Shown in pieces: positions 1 through 9,073 of a stretch of 24,285 nucleotides of DNA. How positions within the stretch are numbered: position 1 is the stretch's first letter; each line of letters opens with the position of its first letter. Source of the DNA: an uncultured Actinomycetes bacterium. Lineage in GTDB: Bacteria > Actinomycetota > Actinomycetes > Nanopelagicales > Nanopelagicaceae. The stretch covers positions 1 to 24,285 of the forward strand of contig CAITAV010000050.1 in the NCBI GenBank assembly GCA_903890345.1, written 5' to 3'. The position numbers and the translations under genes are program-made. The notes beneath the pieces are model-generated. The model did no database searches. It was not told the origin of the DNA and was given only the letters and a program-made list of their open reading frames with translations.

Positions 1-858
1 CCTATGAAGAAATTACCAACTCTTCGCGGCAGAACTATCGTGAACTTGTTTGCAGAGGACTCCACCCGCACTCGAATATCCTTTGAAGCTGCAGCTAAGC
101 GTTTATCTGCAGATGTTATTAACTTCAGCGCTAAAGGATCTAGCGTTAGCAAGGGCGAATCCCTAAAAGATACGGCACAAACGCTGCAAGCAATGGGGGC
201 CGATGCTGTGATTATTCGCCACCAGGCTTCAGGTGCCGCGCACAGATTAGCTACATCGAAATGGATGTCTGGAACTGTCATCAATGCTGGAGATGGAACG
301 CACGAACACCCAAGCCAAGCGCTACTCGATGCCTACACATTGCGTAAACATTTGATGCAAGGCGCTAAGAATTTGCAAGGATTACACGTTGCCATCGTCG
401 GAGACATATTACATTCACGAGTTGCCCGCTCAAATGTTTTATTGCTTTCCAAACTTGGAGCAACTGTAAGTGTTGTGGCGCCACCAACTTTGTTACCAGT
501 TGGAATTGAAAGCTGGAATGCCAATGTGTCTTATGATTTTGACGAATTGATTCCAAATGTAGATGCAATCATGATGCTTCGAGTGCAAAGTGAGCGAATG
601 AGTGAACTCTATTTCCCGAACGCTCGTGAGTACTCACGATACTTTGGATTAAATTCTGACAGAGTGAAGAGAATGAAAAAGGATTCGATCATTATGCATC
701 CGGGTCCCATGAATCGTGGGTTAGAAATTACCGCAGATGTCGCCGATAGCGCACGATCAGTAATTATCGAACAAGTTAGTAACGGAGTAAGCGTTCGCAT
801 GGCAATCCTTTATACGCTCTTAACTGGAGAAGGAATCGAATCAGGAGCACTCGCATGA
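1..858 (+). CDS. pyrB: Aspartate carbamoyltransferase catalytic subunit, 5' partial
   Basis: Transfers the carbamoyl group of carbamoyl phosphate to L-aspartate, the committed step of cytosolic pyrimidine synthesis. The frame is open from the first base, and the first visible residues (MKKLPTLRGRT) match roughly residue 35 of full-length family members, so the ATG at position 4 is internal and about 35 residues lie outside the window. Visible motifs are STRTR (carbamoyl phosphate binding, about residues 21-25 of the visible part), HPSQALLDAYT, GDILHSRVARSN, MMLRVQSERM and HPGPMNRG. The stop overlaps the pyrC start in ATGA, indicating translational coupling. A pyrR regulator may lie upstream, as in related actinobacteria, but this cannot be seen. 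Identification is secure. Confidence 0.96.
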   Translation, partial: PMKKLPTLRGRTIVNLFAEDSTRTRISFEAAAKRLSADVINFSAKGSSVSKGESLKDTAQTLQAMGADAVIIRHQASGAAHRLATSKWMSGTVINAGDGTHEHPSQALLDAYTLRKHLMQGAKNLQGLHVAIVGDILHSRVARSNVLLLSKLGATVSVVAPPTLLPVGIESWNANVSYDFDELIPNVDAIMMLRVQSERMSELYFPNAREYSRYFGLNSDRVKRMKKDSIIMHPGPMNRGLEITADVADSARSVIIEQVSNGVSVRMAILYTLLTGEGIESGALA

Positions 859-2156
859 GCAAAAATTATTTTATAACTGGAGCGACGTTAAGTGATGGCT
901 CAAAGAAAAATATGTACATCTCAGATGGAAAAATCGCAGGTTACGAGAATCCTGCGGGTAGCAAAGCACTTGTCATCGAAGCGGACGGAAAAGTCATTCT
1001 TCCTGGCTTAGTAGATCTGCATACTCATTTGCGCGAACCAGGTAAGGAAGATTCAGAGACAGTTCTATCTGCATCCCGCGCAGGTGCTAAAGGTGGATTT
1101 ACAGCGCTTTCTGCAATGCCAAATACATCACCAGTTGCAGATACAGCAGGTGTGGTTGAACAGGTACGTCGATTAGGTATTGAAGCCGGATTATGTGATG
1201 TGTTTCCGATTGGGGCGGTCACTAAAAATCTGGATGGTAAAGAGCTCTCAGAAATCGGCGCCATGGCCGATAGCGCAGCTAAAGTTCGCATCTTTAGTGA
1301 TGATGGGCATTGCGTCTCAAATCCTCAAGTAATGCGCCGAGCGCTGGAGTATGTGAAGAAATTTAATGGCGTAATTGCTCAACATGCACAAGATCCTGAT
1401 TTAACCATTGATGCACAAATGAATGAAGGGATTGTTTCATCAGTTCTGGGTTTAAAAGGTTGGCCAGCGGTAGCCGAAGAAGCGATTATTGCTCGTGATG
1501 TATTACTGGCCGATCATGTGCAATCCCGACTGCATATCTGTCACGTGACCACAGCTGGTGGTGTTGAAATCATTCGTTGGGCTAAAGCTCGCGGTATAAA
1601 TGTCACCGCAGAAGTAACTCCGCACCATCTTTTACTCACTGATGACATGGCAAATTCCTATGACCCAGTATTTAAAGTGAATCCACCGCTGCGTACGGAA
1701 AAAGATGTGCATGCGCTGCGGGAAGCGTTGGCAGAAGGTGTTATTGATATCGTCGCAACTGATCACGCCCCGCATCCTGCCGAAAATAAAGAGTGCGAGT
1801 GGCAGCAAGCCGCGTTTGGAATGTTGGGTTTAGAAACCGCTCTTTCAATTATTACTCTGACGATGGTTGAAACAGGATTGCTGGATTGGAATGGCGTGGC
1901 AGAACGCATTTCGCGCACTCCAGCGCGAATCGGCGGATATGCCGATCAAGGCACCGATTTTCTTGTGGGTCAGATGGCTAATCTCACTGTGATTGACCCG
2001 CGGGCTAGTTGGAGAGTGGACCGGGACTTAGTAGCCTCACGTAGTCGAAACACTCCTTTTCACGGAATGGAACTACCTGGCGTGATTACTGAAACCTTCT
2101 TTAGAGGAACACCAACTCTGATGCAGGCACAATTACTCACGGAGAATAATTCATGA
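855..2156 (+). CDS. pyrC: Dihydroorotase (type I, zinc amidohydrolase)
   Basis: Cyclises N-carbamoyl-L-aspartate to dihydroorotate, the third step of UMP synthesis. The 433-residue protein has the type I dihydroorotase layout. The metal-binding HTHLREPG sits at residues 56-63, FSDDG at 147-151 (bridging aspartate in place of a carboxylated lysine), QHAQD at 176-180, HICHV at 227-231, and the catalytic TDHAP at 302-306 (Asp303). Length fits the family. The ATG lies in the ATGA overlap with pyrB, and the stop forms another ATGA with carA, so the gene is embedded in the operon. In many dihydroorotases of this type, activity is supported by association with PyrB; that is family knowledge and not visible here. 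Confidence 0.97.
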   Translation: MSKNYFITGATLSDGSKKNMYISDGKIAGYENPAGSKALVIEADGKVILPGLVDLHTHLREPGKEDSETVLSASRAGAKGGFTALSAMPNTSPVADTAGVVEQVRRLGIEAGLCDVFPIGAVTKNLDGKELSEIGAMADSAAKVRIFSDDGHCVSNPQVMRRALEYVKKFNGVIAQHAQDPDLTIDAQMNEGIVSSVLGLKGWPAVAEEAIIARDVLLADHVQSRLHICHVTTAGGVEIIRWAKARGINVTAEVTPHHLLLTDDMANSYDPVFKVNPPLRTEKDVHALREALAEGVIDIVATDHAPHPAENKECEWQQAAFGMLGLETALSIITLTMVETGLLDWNGVAERISRTPARIGGYADQGTDFLVGQMANLTVIDPRASWRVDRDLVASRSRNTPFHGMELPGVITETFFRGTPTLMQAQLLTENNS

Positions 2157-3280
2157 GCAAAGCCTTCTTAGTTCTAGATGATGGACGTATTTTTGAAGGT
2201 TCATCCTGGGCATTTGAAGGCATAACTTTTGGCGAAGCTGTTTTTCAAACTGGCATGACGGGTTACCAGGAGACTTTAACTGACCCGTCTTATCACAAAC
2301 AAGTTGTAGTTATGACGGCTCCGCATATTGGTAACACTGGTATGAATACAGAAGATAATGAATCAAAAAGAATTTGGGTAGCAGGTTTTGTAGTGCGAAA
2401 TCCTTCGCCAGTTACTAGCAATTGGCGAAGTGAGAATTCCCTTGAAGAGCAGTTAATTTCTCAGAAGATTGTCGGTATTTCAGGGGTCGACACGCGTGCA
2501 CTCACGCGACACCTTCGTGATCGCGGAGCAATGCGTGTAGGAATCTTTTCAGGTCAAAATCTTTCTCGTGAAGAAATGGTTATTGAAGTTCGCAAGCAAC
2601 CATTGATGTCTGGGTCATATCTGAGTGAAGATGTTTCAACCAAAAAAACTTATGTGGTTCCTGCTGTTGGTACTAAGAAATTTACTGTCGCTGCTATCGA
2701 TTTAGGTATCAAAGGCGCTACACCGAGGGCACTCGCCGCGCGTGGAGTTGAAACTCACGTGATGCCATATAGCGCATCCTTTGCCGACATTTCATCAATC
2801 AATCCAGATGGAGTCTTCTTGTCTAATGGACCCGGAGATCCCGCAACAATGACATCGGTAATAGATTTGGTGCGTGAATTATTACTAGCAGAGATTCCTA
2901 TATTCGGAATTTGTTTCGGTCACCAAATTTTGGGCAGGGCGTTAGGTTTTGAAACATACAAACTACAATTCGGCCATCGCGGAATTAACCAACCTGTGAT
3001 TGATAAGAACACAAATAAAGTAGAGATAACTGCCCACAATCACGGATTTGCACTGAGGGCTCCAACTGAAGGTGTTTTTTCAACAGTCTTTGGTACAGGC
3101 GAAGTAACTCACGTGTGCCTTAATGACGGCGTTGTTGAAGGTTTACAACTTTTAGAACGTGGAGCATTTAGCGTTCAATATCATCCTGAAGCTGCGGCCG
3201 GTCCTCACGATGCTGACTATCTTTTTGATCGGTTCATAGAGTTGATGCAAAAGTATCCAGTGGCTGCGAGAACTCATTAA
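2153..3280 (+). CDS. carA: Carbamoyl-phosphate synthase small (glutamine amidotransferase) subunit
   Basis: Hydrolyses glutamine and channels ammonia to CarB for carbamoyl phosphate synthesis, feeding both pyrimidines and arginine. The 375-residue protein has the CarA-specific N-terminal domain (about 1-165) and a class I glutamine amidotransferase domain. The latter shows the nucleophile motif GICFGHQ (Cys254), FLSNGPGDP (222-230), and the His-Glu pair in VQYHPE (His344, Glu346). The complete triad predicts active glutaminase. It starts in an ATGA overlap with pyrC, and its TAA shares one base with the carB ATG (TAATG), so subunit synthesis is probably coupled. Mycobacterium has, as I recall, a small membrane-protein gene between pyrC and carA; it is absent here. 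Confidence 0.97.
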   Translation: MSKAFLVLDDGRIFEGSSWAFEGITFGEAVFQTGMTGYQETLTDPSYHKQVVVMTAPHIGNTGMNTEDNESKRIWVAGFVVRNPSPVTSNWRSENSLEEQLISQKIVGISGVDTRALTRHLRDRGAMRVGIFSGQNLSREEMVIEVRKQPLMSGSYLSEDVSTKKTYVVPAVGTKKFTVAAIDLGIKGATPRALAARGVETHVMPYSASFADISSINPDGVFLSNGPGDPATMTSVIDLVRELLLAEIPIFGICFGHQILGRALGFETYKLQFGHRGINQPVIDKNTNKVEITAHNHGFALRAPTEGVFSTVFGTGEVTHVCLNDGVVEGLQLLERGAFSVQYHPEAAAGPHDADYLFDRFIELMQKYPVAARTH

Positions 3281-6200
3281 TGCCAATCGATAAAGCAATC
3301 AAAAGTGTGTTGGTCATTGGTAGTGGACCAATTGTTATCGGTCAGGCATGTGAATTTGATTATTCAGGCACGCAAGCATGCAGAGTTTTACGAGCAGAGG
3401 GCATTCGAGTAATACTCGTAAATTCCAATCCGGCAACAATTATGACTGACCCAGAATTTGCCGATGCCACCTACATCGAACCGATCACACCAGAGTTCAT
3501 TGAGCGAATAATTATTAAAGAAAAGCCTGACGCTGTTTTGGCGACATTAGGCGGACAAACTGCGTTAAACGCAGCGATTGGCTTGTTTGAATTGGGAACA
3601 CTTGCAAAATATGGAGTGCGTTTAATTGGCGCCGATGTTGACGCTATTAAACGTGGCGAAAATAGAGAACTTTTCAGAGCGATTGTTGAAAAAGTTGGCG
3701 GCCAAAGTGCTAAATCAATCATCTGTCACTCCATGGAAGATGCCCTGCAGGCTGTTAAAACCCTTAGCTATCCAGTTGTTGTCAGACCATCTTTTACTAT
3801 GGGTGGTTTGGGATCAGGAATCGCATTTTCAGAAGATGAACTCAAGCAAATAGCGGGTGCGGGTTTGCGTCACAGCCCAACATCTGAAGTTTTGCTCGAA
3901 GAATCAATTTTGGGTTGGAAAGAGTACGAACTAGAAGTGATGCGAGATAAGACTGATAACGTCGTAATCGTATGCAGTATTGAAAATCTTGATCCCATGG
4001 GCGTGCACACCGGTGATTCCATAACGGTGGCACCTGCAATGACATTAACCGACGTTGAGTATCAAAAACTACGTGACTTATCTATAGCAATTATTCGTGA
4101 AGTTGGTGTAGAAACTGGTGGATGCAATATTCAATACGCAGTGAATCCATCAGATGGTCGCATTATTGTCATCGAGATGAATCCACGCGTTTCTAGGTCA
4201 AGTGCGCTGGCCTCAAAAGCCACGGGTTTCCCAATTGCCAAAATTGCTACGAAGTTAGCTATTGGATACACCCTTGATGAGATTCGAAATGACATCACGC
4301 AGGTAACTCCTGCTTCCTTTGAACCGACACTGGATTATGTTGTAGTTAAGGCCCCACGTTTCGCATTTGAAAAATTTGCAGATGCTGATCCGCGACTTAC
4401 AACAACGATGAAGAGTGTCGGCGAAGCAATGGCAATCGGGCGAAGTTTTCCAGAGGCTTTGATGAAAGCGTTGCGCTCTCTTGAACGTAAAGAGGCTGTT
4501 TTTACATTTCCAGCAAACAAAAGTGCAATTAATGTAAGTGATTTGTTGTCGAAAATGTCGAGTCCAACGGAATATCGTTTACAACAAGTGCAATTAGCAA
4601 TGTGGGCTGGAGCAAGTATTACCCAAGTACATGCATCAACAAAGATCGATCCTTGGTATTTGCAGCAGATTGAGATTATTAATCAACGTGCAGAATCGAT
4701 AGCCCAACCAGGTGAATTAAATGCAGATGTGATTCGAAGTGCTAAGAGCTTGGGTTTTTCAGATTCTCAGATTGCCCAACTCAGATCAATAACCGAAGAA
4801 GATGTCCGACGTACCAGAATTCATCTAGGAATACACCCCGTATATAAAACAGTTGATACCTGCGCCGCAGAATTTGAAGCATTTACACCTTACCATTATT
4901 CAAGTTATGAAGAAGAAACCGAAGTTAAATCACGCACCAAGCCAGCAGTCATTATTTTGGGCAGCGGTCCAAATCGCATAGGCCAAGGTATTGAATTCGA
5001 TTATTCCTGCGTGCACGCTAGTTTCATTCTGCAAGCAAGTGACTACGAAACGGTCATGATTAATTGCAATCCTGAAACAGTTTCCACTGATTATGACACC
5101 AGCGATCGCTTGTACTTTGAGCCATTGACCCTAGAAGATGTTCTCGAAGTTATTCATGCAGAAACCTTGGCTGGACCGGTTCTCGGTGTAATAACCCAAC
5201 TTGGCGGTCAAACTCCACTCGGACTTGCAGCAGGGTTAAAAGAAGCGGGAGTGACAATTCTCGGAACTAGCCCTGAAGCAATTAATCTGGCTGAAGAACG
5301 TGGCGCATTTGGCGATATTTTAAAGAGTGAAAATTTGCGTGCACCTGAATACGGAATGGCTGCATCTGAACAAGAGGCTTTAGCTATCGCGCAAAGAATT
5401 GGTTATCCAGTTTTGGTAAGACCGTCATTTGTACTTGGTGGACGGGGTATGGAGATTGTTTACGACGATGAATCACTCGCGGGCTTTATTTCACGTGCAA
5501 CGGATATCACGCCGGATCATCCTGTTCTCGTAGATCGCTTCCTAGATAGTGCCATTGAAATCGATGTGGATGCACTCTTTGACGGTCAAGAGCTCTTCTT
5601 AGGCGGAGTTATGGAACATATTGAAGAGGCTGGTATTCACTCTGGCGACAGCGCTTGTGTTTTGCCATCTATGTCACTTGATACAAAAGCGATAGCAACA
5701 ATTAAAGAAGCGACAACAAAGATTGCGCGAGCTGTTGGTGTTGTTGGCCTGATTAATATCCAATTTGCGATGAGTGACTCACAATTATTTGTTTTGGAAG
5801 CTAATCCTCGCGCATCTCGCACAGTGCCTTTTGTCAGCAAAGCAACCGGTATTGCTTTAGCAAAAGCTGCTGCCCGCTTAGCAGTGGGGTCAACAATTGC
5901 GCAGTTACGCGAAGAAGGATTATTGCCAAGCAGTGGTGACGGCGTAGCGAAGGGTATTTCCGTTAAGGAAGCAGTTCTTCCATGGAATCGTTTCCGCAGA
6001 ACTGATGGTCGCGGAGTTGATGCAGTCCTTGGACCAGAGATGCGCTCAACTGGAGAAGTAATGGGCATCTCAAGTTCATTTGGAGAAAGTTATGCGAAGT
6101 CACAGATAAGCGCATTTGGTGCACTGCCTAAAAATGGCACAGTCTTTGTTAGTTTGGCTGATAAAGATAAGCAACAGGGAATTCAAGCTGCTTATGATTT

Positions 6201-6543
6201 ATCTCGTATCGGATTTAATATTTTGGCAACTGGTGGAACGGCTGATGCATTGACAGGAAAGCAAATACCGTGCACGCGAGTTCGTAAGCATTCAGAAGGC
6301 ACAGGGCCGTTAGGTGAAAAAACTATTGTGGAGTTGATAAATTCCGGAGAAATAGATCTCATTATCAACACCCCTGTTGGTCGAGGTACACGTCAAGATG
6401 GTTGGTTAATCAGAACTGCTGCGGTTCAAAGATCTGTTCCGTGCATTACAACCACGGCAGGTTTTAAAGCAGCAGTCGAGGGCATAAAATCCTTGCAACG
6501 TGAAGAGCTATCCATTCGTTCAATCCAGAGTTGGCTGGCATAG
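3280..6543 (+). CDS. carB: Carbamoyl-phosphate synthase large subunit
   Basis: Makes carbamoyl phosphate from bicarbonate, two ATP and ammonia supplied by CarA. The 1087-residue protein is full length and shows the expected internal duplication. Two ATP-grasp halves (about 1-400 and 555-940) each begin with a dinucleotide-like GSGP motif and contain a GGQT loop (LGGQTALN and LGGQTPLG). They are joined by the oligomerisation domain. The C-terminal MGS-like allosteric domain (about 945-1087) contains LATGGTA and NTPVGRGT, where effectors such as UMP bind in characterised homologues. The start codon shares one base with the carA stop. No frameshift or missing block is apparent. Confidence 0.97.
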   Translation: MPIDKAIKSVLVIGSGPIVIGQACEFDYSGTQACRVLRAEGIRVILVNSNPATIMTDPEFADATYIEPITPEFIERIIIKEKPDAVLATLGGQTALNAAIGLFELGTLAKYGVRLIGADVDAIKRGENRELFRAIVEKVGGQSAKSIICHSMEDALQAVKTLSYPVVVRPSFTMGGLGSGIAFSEDELKQIAGAGLRHSPTSEVLLEESILGWKEYELEVMRDKTDNVVIVCSIENLDPMGVHTGDSITVAPAMTLTDVEYQKLRDLSIAIIREVGVETGGCNIQYAVNPSDGRIIVIEMNPRVSRSSALASKATGFPIAKIATKLAIGYTLDEIRNDITQVTPASFEPTLDYVVVKAPRFAFEKFADADPRLTTTMKSVGEAMAIGRSFPEALMKALRSLERKEAVFTFPANKSAINVSDLLSKMSSPTEYRLQQVQLAMWAGASITQVHASTKIDPWYLQQIEIINQRAESIAQPGELNADVIRSAKSLGFSDSQIAQLRSITEEDVRRTRIHLGIHPVYKTVDTCAAEFEAFTPYHYSSYEEETEVKSRTKPAVIILGSGPNRIGQGIEFDYSCVHASFILQASDYETVMINCNPETVSTDYDTSDRLYFEPLTLEDVLEVIHAETLAGPVLGVITQLGGQTPLGLAAGLKEAGVTILGTSPEAINLAEERGAFGDILKSENLRAPEYGMAASEQEALAIAQRIGYPVLVRPSFVLGGRGMEIVYDDESLAGFISRATDITPDHPVLVDRFLDSAIEIDVDALFDGQELFLGGVMEHIEEAGIHSGDSACVLPSMSLDTKAIATIKEATTKIARAVGVVGLINIQFAMSDSQLFVLEANPRASRTVPFVSKATGIALAKAAARLAVGSTIAQLREEGLLPSSGDGVAKGISVKEAVLPWNRFRRTDGRGVDAVLGPEMRSTGEVMGISSSFGESYAKSQISAFGALPKNGTVFVSLADKDKQQGIQAAYDLSRIGFNILATGGTADALTGKQIPCTRVRKHSEGTGPLGEKTIVELINSGEIDLIINTPVGRGTRQDGWLIRTAAVQRSVPCITTTAGFKAAVEGIKSLQREELSIRSIQSWLA

Positions 6544-6545
6544 CA

Positions 6546-7394
6546 ATGTCATCAATTAATAAATTTTCTAGCAGGCTCATTGCAACAGTTGTTTCAAATA
6601 AGCGAGTCGGCCAATATCACCAGATTCTTCTAAATGTTGGTGAGATGGTGAATACATGTAAGCCAGGTAATTTCGTAGCGATTCGAGTTGGCGGTGATAA
6701 CGCAAAGATGATTTTGCGGCGTGCATTTGCAATTTCACGAGTTTCGCTCACCGGTCCGTATGGTGGTTCGATGGAGTTGATAGTTGCGCCATTTGGTCAA
6801 GGAAGTAAGTGGTTATGCGCACAAGCTGAAGGCGCGGAGATTGATCTCATTGCACCACTTGGTACAGCTTTTGGAATTCCAACAGAACCGGTTCGCGCAT
6901 TACTAGTTGGTGGTGGATACGGTTCTGCACCGCTATTTGGTTTGGCCGAAGTTTTAAAAAATCGTGGATGTCGCGTAGATATGTATCTTGGCGCTAGTAC
7001 TGGCGGCAAAATTTATGCACCTATGGAAGGCAAGCGTTCGGTAAACGTCCTGAGAATTTACACAGAAGATGGATCTATGGGCGAACGCGGTCGCGTAACA
7101 GAGCCCATTCCTGGGCTAATTGCAGATGGTTTAGTTGATGTTATTTATTCGTGTGGACCGATGCCGATGTTGCGTGCCATCTCTGAAATTGTTGCAGGCA
7201 GTGATGTCGTGCATCAGTGCGCAGTTGAAGAATCAATGGCGTGCGGTGTTGGAATCTGCATGACGTGTGTTTTACCTGTTAACGACGAAGATGGAAATGT
7301 GTCGATGAAGCGTTCTTGCATTGATGGGCCAGTAATGGATGGCGCATTTGTCGCGTGGGACCTTGTAGGGAAAATTCCTGAGGCGCACGCATGA
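6546..7394 (+). CDS. pyrK: Dihydroorotate dehydrogenase electron-transfer subunit (FAD / 2Fe-2S)
   Basis: Passes electrons from the PyrD flavin to NAD+ in class 1B dihydroorotate dehydrogenase. The 282-residue protein contains a ferredoxin-reductase-like fold. RRAFAIS (about 58-64) is the flavin-binding strand and GGGYGSAPLF (about 122-131) lies in the NAD-binding part. A C-terminal iron-sulfur cluster motif has cysteines at about 233, 238, 241 and 258 (C-x4-C-x2-C-x16-C). I chose the ATG two bases after the carB stop; a TTG at 6531 in the same frame would add five residues and overlap carB, but no better ribosome site supports it. It overlaps pyrD by ATGA. A PyrK is unusual for well-known actinobacteria, which mostly use quinone-linked class 2 PyrD. 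Confidence 0.93.
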   Translation: MSSINKFSSRLIATVVSNKRVGQYHQILLNVGEMVNTCKPGNFVAIRVGGDNAKMILRRAFAISRVSLTGPYGGSMELIVAPFGQGSKWLCAQAEGAEIDLIAPLGTAFGIPTEPVRALLVGGGYGSAPLFGLAEVLKNRGCRVDMYLGASTGGKIYAPMEGKRSVNVLRIYTEDGSMGERGRVTEPIPGLIADGLVDVIYSCGPMPMLRAISEIVAGSDVVHQCAVEESMACGVGICMTCVLPVNDEDGNVSMKRSCIDGPVMDGAFVAWDLVGKIPEAHA

Positions 7395-8338
7395 TTGATT
7401 TATCAACGACTTTTGGAAATGCCTGGTTCCCGTCACCACTTTTTACAGCAAGTGGTTGTGCAAGCTCTGGCAAAGAATTAGCTCAATTTATTGACCTTCG
7501 CGAAATCGGCGCTGTCGTAACGAAATCGGTCATGAGCAAAGCGCGTCATGGACGACCAACACCACGCATGGCGGAAACGCCAAGTGGCATGGTCAATTCA
7601 ATCGGTTTACAAGGTCCTGGAATAGATGCATTTTTAGCCGAGGATTTACCTTGGTTGGTAAGTCAAAAAGCTCGAGTGATTGTTTCCATCGCAGGTGAAA
7701 CTGTCGAGGAGTATGCAACGCTTGCACGTAAAGTTCGATCAGCTCCCGGAATTAGTGCGTTGGAAGTAAATATCTCTTGTCCGAATGTTGAAAATCGCGG
7801 GATGGTTTTCGCATGCGATCCAGAAGCATCGCGAAGAGTTATTGATGGAGTTCGTAAAACTTTAGGCGGAGAATTACCGATAATCGCGAAGCTATCTCCT
7901 GATGTAACTGATTTGGTTTCGATTGCCAAAGGTGTTGTAGATGCCGGTGCTGATGGTCTAGCACTTATAAATACTGTTTTATCAATGGTAATAAATCTGG
8001 ACACCATGCGCCCACACTTAGGTGGTAAAACTGGAGGTTTATCCGGTCCAGCAATCAGACCGATTGCAGTACGAGCTATTTATCAAGTACATGAAGCGAT
8101 GCCTAACATTCCTATATTGGGAATGGGTGGAGTGTCTACAGGTCGTGACGCACTTGAGTTGATTTTGGCGGGTGCCAAGGGAGTATCAGTAGGTACCGCA
8201 TCGTTTGCAGATCCTGCTGCGATTATTACTATTCAAAACGAACTTAAAGAATTGCTTGCAGCCCGCGGATTTACTTCCGTTGCACAAGCAGTTGGTTTCG
8301 CTCATCGCCCATTAGAAGAGCCTGGAAATAACTCATGA
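7391..8338 (+). CDS. pyrD: Dihydroorotate dehydrogenase, class 1B catalytic subunit
   Basis: Oxidises dihydroorotate to orotate on FMN; cytosolic, and partnered with the adjacent PyrK. The 315-residue TIM-barrel protein lacks the N-terminal membrane-associating extension of class 2 enzymes. It carries a cysteine base, characteristic of class 1, in VNISCPN (Cys130), where class 2 enzymes have serine. Other signatures are NSIGLQGPG (69-77), KLSPDVTD and LGMGGVSTGRDALE near the C-terminus, which bind FMN phosphate. The pyrK neighbour and the class 1 cysteine together favour PyrDB over the fumarate-linked 1A type. ATGA overlaps occur at both ends. Confidence 0.95.
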   Translation: MIDLSTTFGNAWFPSPLFTASGCASSGKELAQFIDLREIGAVVTKSVMSKARHGRPTPRMAETPSGMVNSIGLQGPGIDAFLAEDLPWLVSQKARVIVSIAGETVEEYATLARKVRSAPGISALEVNISCPNVENRGMVFACDPEASRRVIDGVRKTLGGELPIIAKLSPDVTDLVSIAKGVVDAGADGLALINTVLSMVINLDTMRPHLGGKTGGLSGPAIRPIAVRAIYQVHEAMPNIPILGMGGVSTGRDALELILAGAKGVSVGTASFADPAAIITIQNELKELLAARGFTSVAQAVGFAHRPLEEPGNNS

Positions 8339-9045
8339 GTTCAAAGGCACCGATAATTCTAGCAATTGATACTTCGGATCTTGAATTGGCAAAGGCATGG
8401 ATTGGACACACATCTGAGTACGTTGAAGTTTTCAAATTGGGTCTCGAATTTTTTCTCAATTTTGGTGCACAAGGTGTTCGCGCCATCACAGAAAACTCTG
8501 ATGCAAAAATATTCCTGGATCTCAAACTACATGACATTCCGAACACAGTTGCACATGCAACAGCAAGTGCCGCGTTATTGAAGCCATTTTTCTTAACTGT
8601 TCACGCAAGCGGGGGAAGCGAAATGATTAAAGCGGCAGTTCAAGCTGCTCCGCAAACCAAAATAACGGCGGTAACAATTTTGACATCTTTATCCGAAGAC
8701 GACGTAAAAGCTGTGGGCTTTGCGCAGGATGCAATGAATTCGGCAACCACACTTGCACAGTTAGCAGTTGCTGCTGGAGCCGCTGCCATCGTTTGCTCAC
8801 CTTTAGAGACTGCGAATATTCGCTCTGCGGTTGGAAGTAAAGCCATAATCATCACGCCCGGAGTTCGCCCCTTAGCAATGGTCGGTACAGATGATCAGAG
8901 CCGCACGATGACACCATCTCAAGCAATTGCGGCAGGTGCCAACTTCGTCGTTATTGGTCGACCAATAACTAGCGCATGGGAGCCAACTGGAGTTGAGATT
9001 GGTAAGAGGGCTCGAGAAATTTCTACTGAAATTCTTAATTCTTAA
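8335..9045 (+). CDS. pyrF: Orotidine 5'-phosphate decarboxylase
   Basis: Decarboxylates OMP to UMP, the last step of the pathway. The 236-residue protein carries the catalytic array DLKLHDIPNT at residues 62-71 (Asp62, Lys64, Asp67) and a phosphate-binding C-terminal segment with ITPGVRP and VVIGRPIT. Length and motifs fit the short E. coli/B. subtilis-type enzyme. Mycobacterium, Corynebacterium and Streptomyces, as I recall, carry the longer divergent subfamily instead. It overlaps pyrD by ATGA and is the last gene of the uninterrupted pyrimidine overlap chain. The next start is 28 bases downstream and has its own promoter-like box. Confidence 0.96.
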   Translation: MSSKAPIILAIDTSDLELAKAWIGHTSEYVEVFKLGLEFFLNFGAQGVRAITENSDAKIFLDLKLHDIPNTVAHATASAALLKPFFLTVHASGGSEMIKAAVQAAPQTKITAVTILTSLSEDDVKAVGFAQDAMNSATTLAQLAVAAGAAAIVCSPLETANIRSAVGSKAIIITPGVRPLAMVGTDDQSRTMTPSQAIAAGANFVVIGRPITSAWEPTGVEIGKRAREISTEILNS

Positions 9046-9061
9046 ATTCATCTTTTGCCAC

Positions 9062-9067
9062 TAGATT
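9062..9067 (+). promoter_or_regulatory. Putative -10 box for leaderless mIHF-gmk transcript
   Basis: TAGATT fits the actinobacterial -10 consensus TANNNT and lies exactly six bases before the ATG at 9074. Transcription would start on or next to that ATG. No convincing Shine-Dalgarno or -35 element is present. The same spacing recurs at other genes in this window. Confidence 0.5.
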
Positions 9068-9073
9068 ATGCAC

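Noticed and set aside
5637..6068. A 143-codon open frame antisense to carB
   Set aside because: It lies wholly within the conserved CarB C-terminal half and has no domain or start signal of its own.
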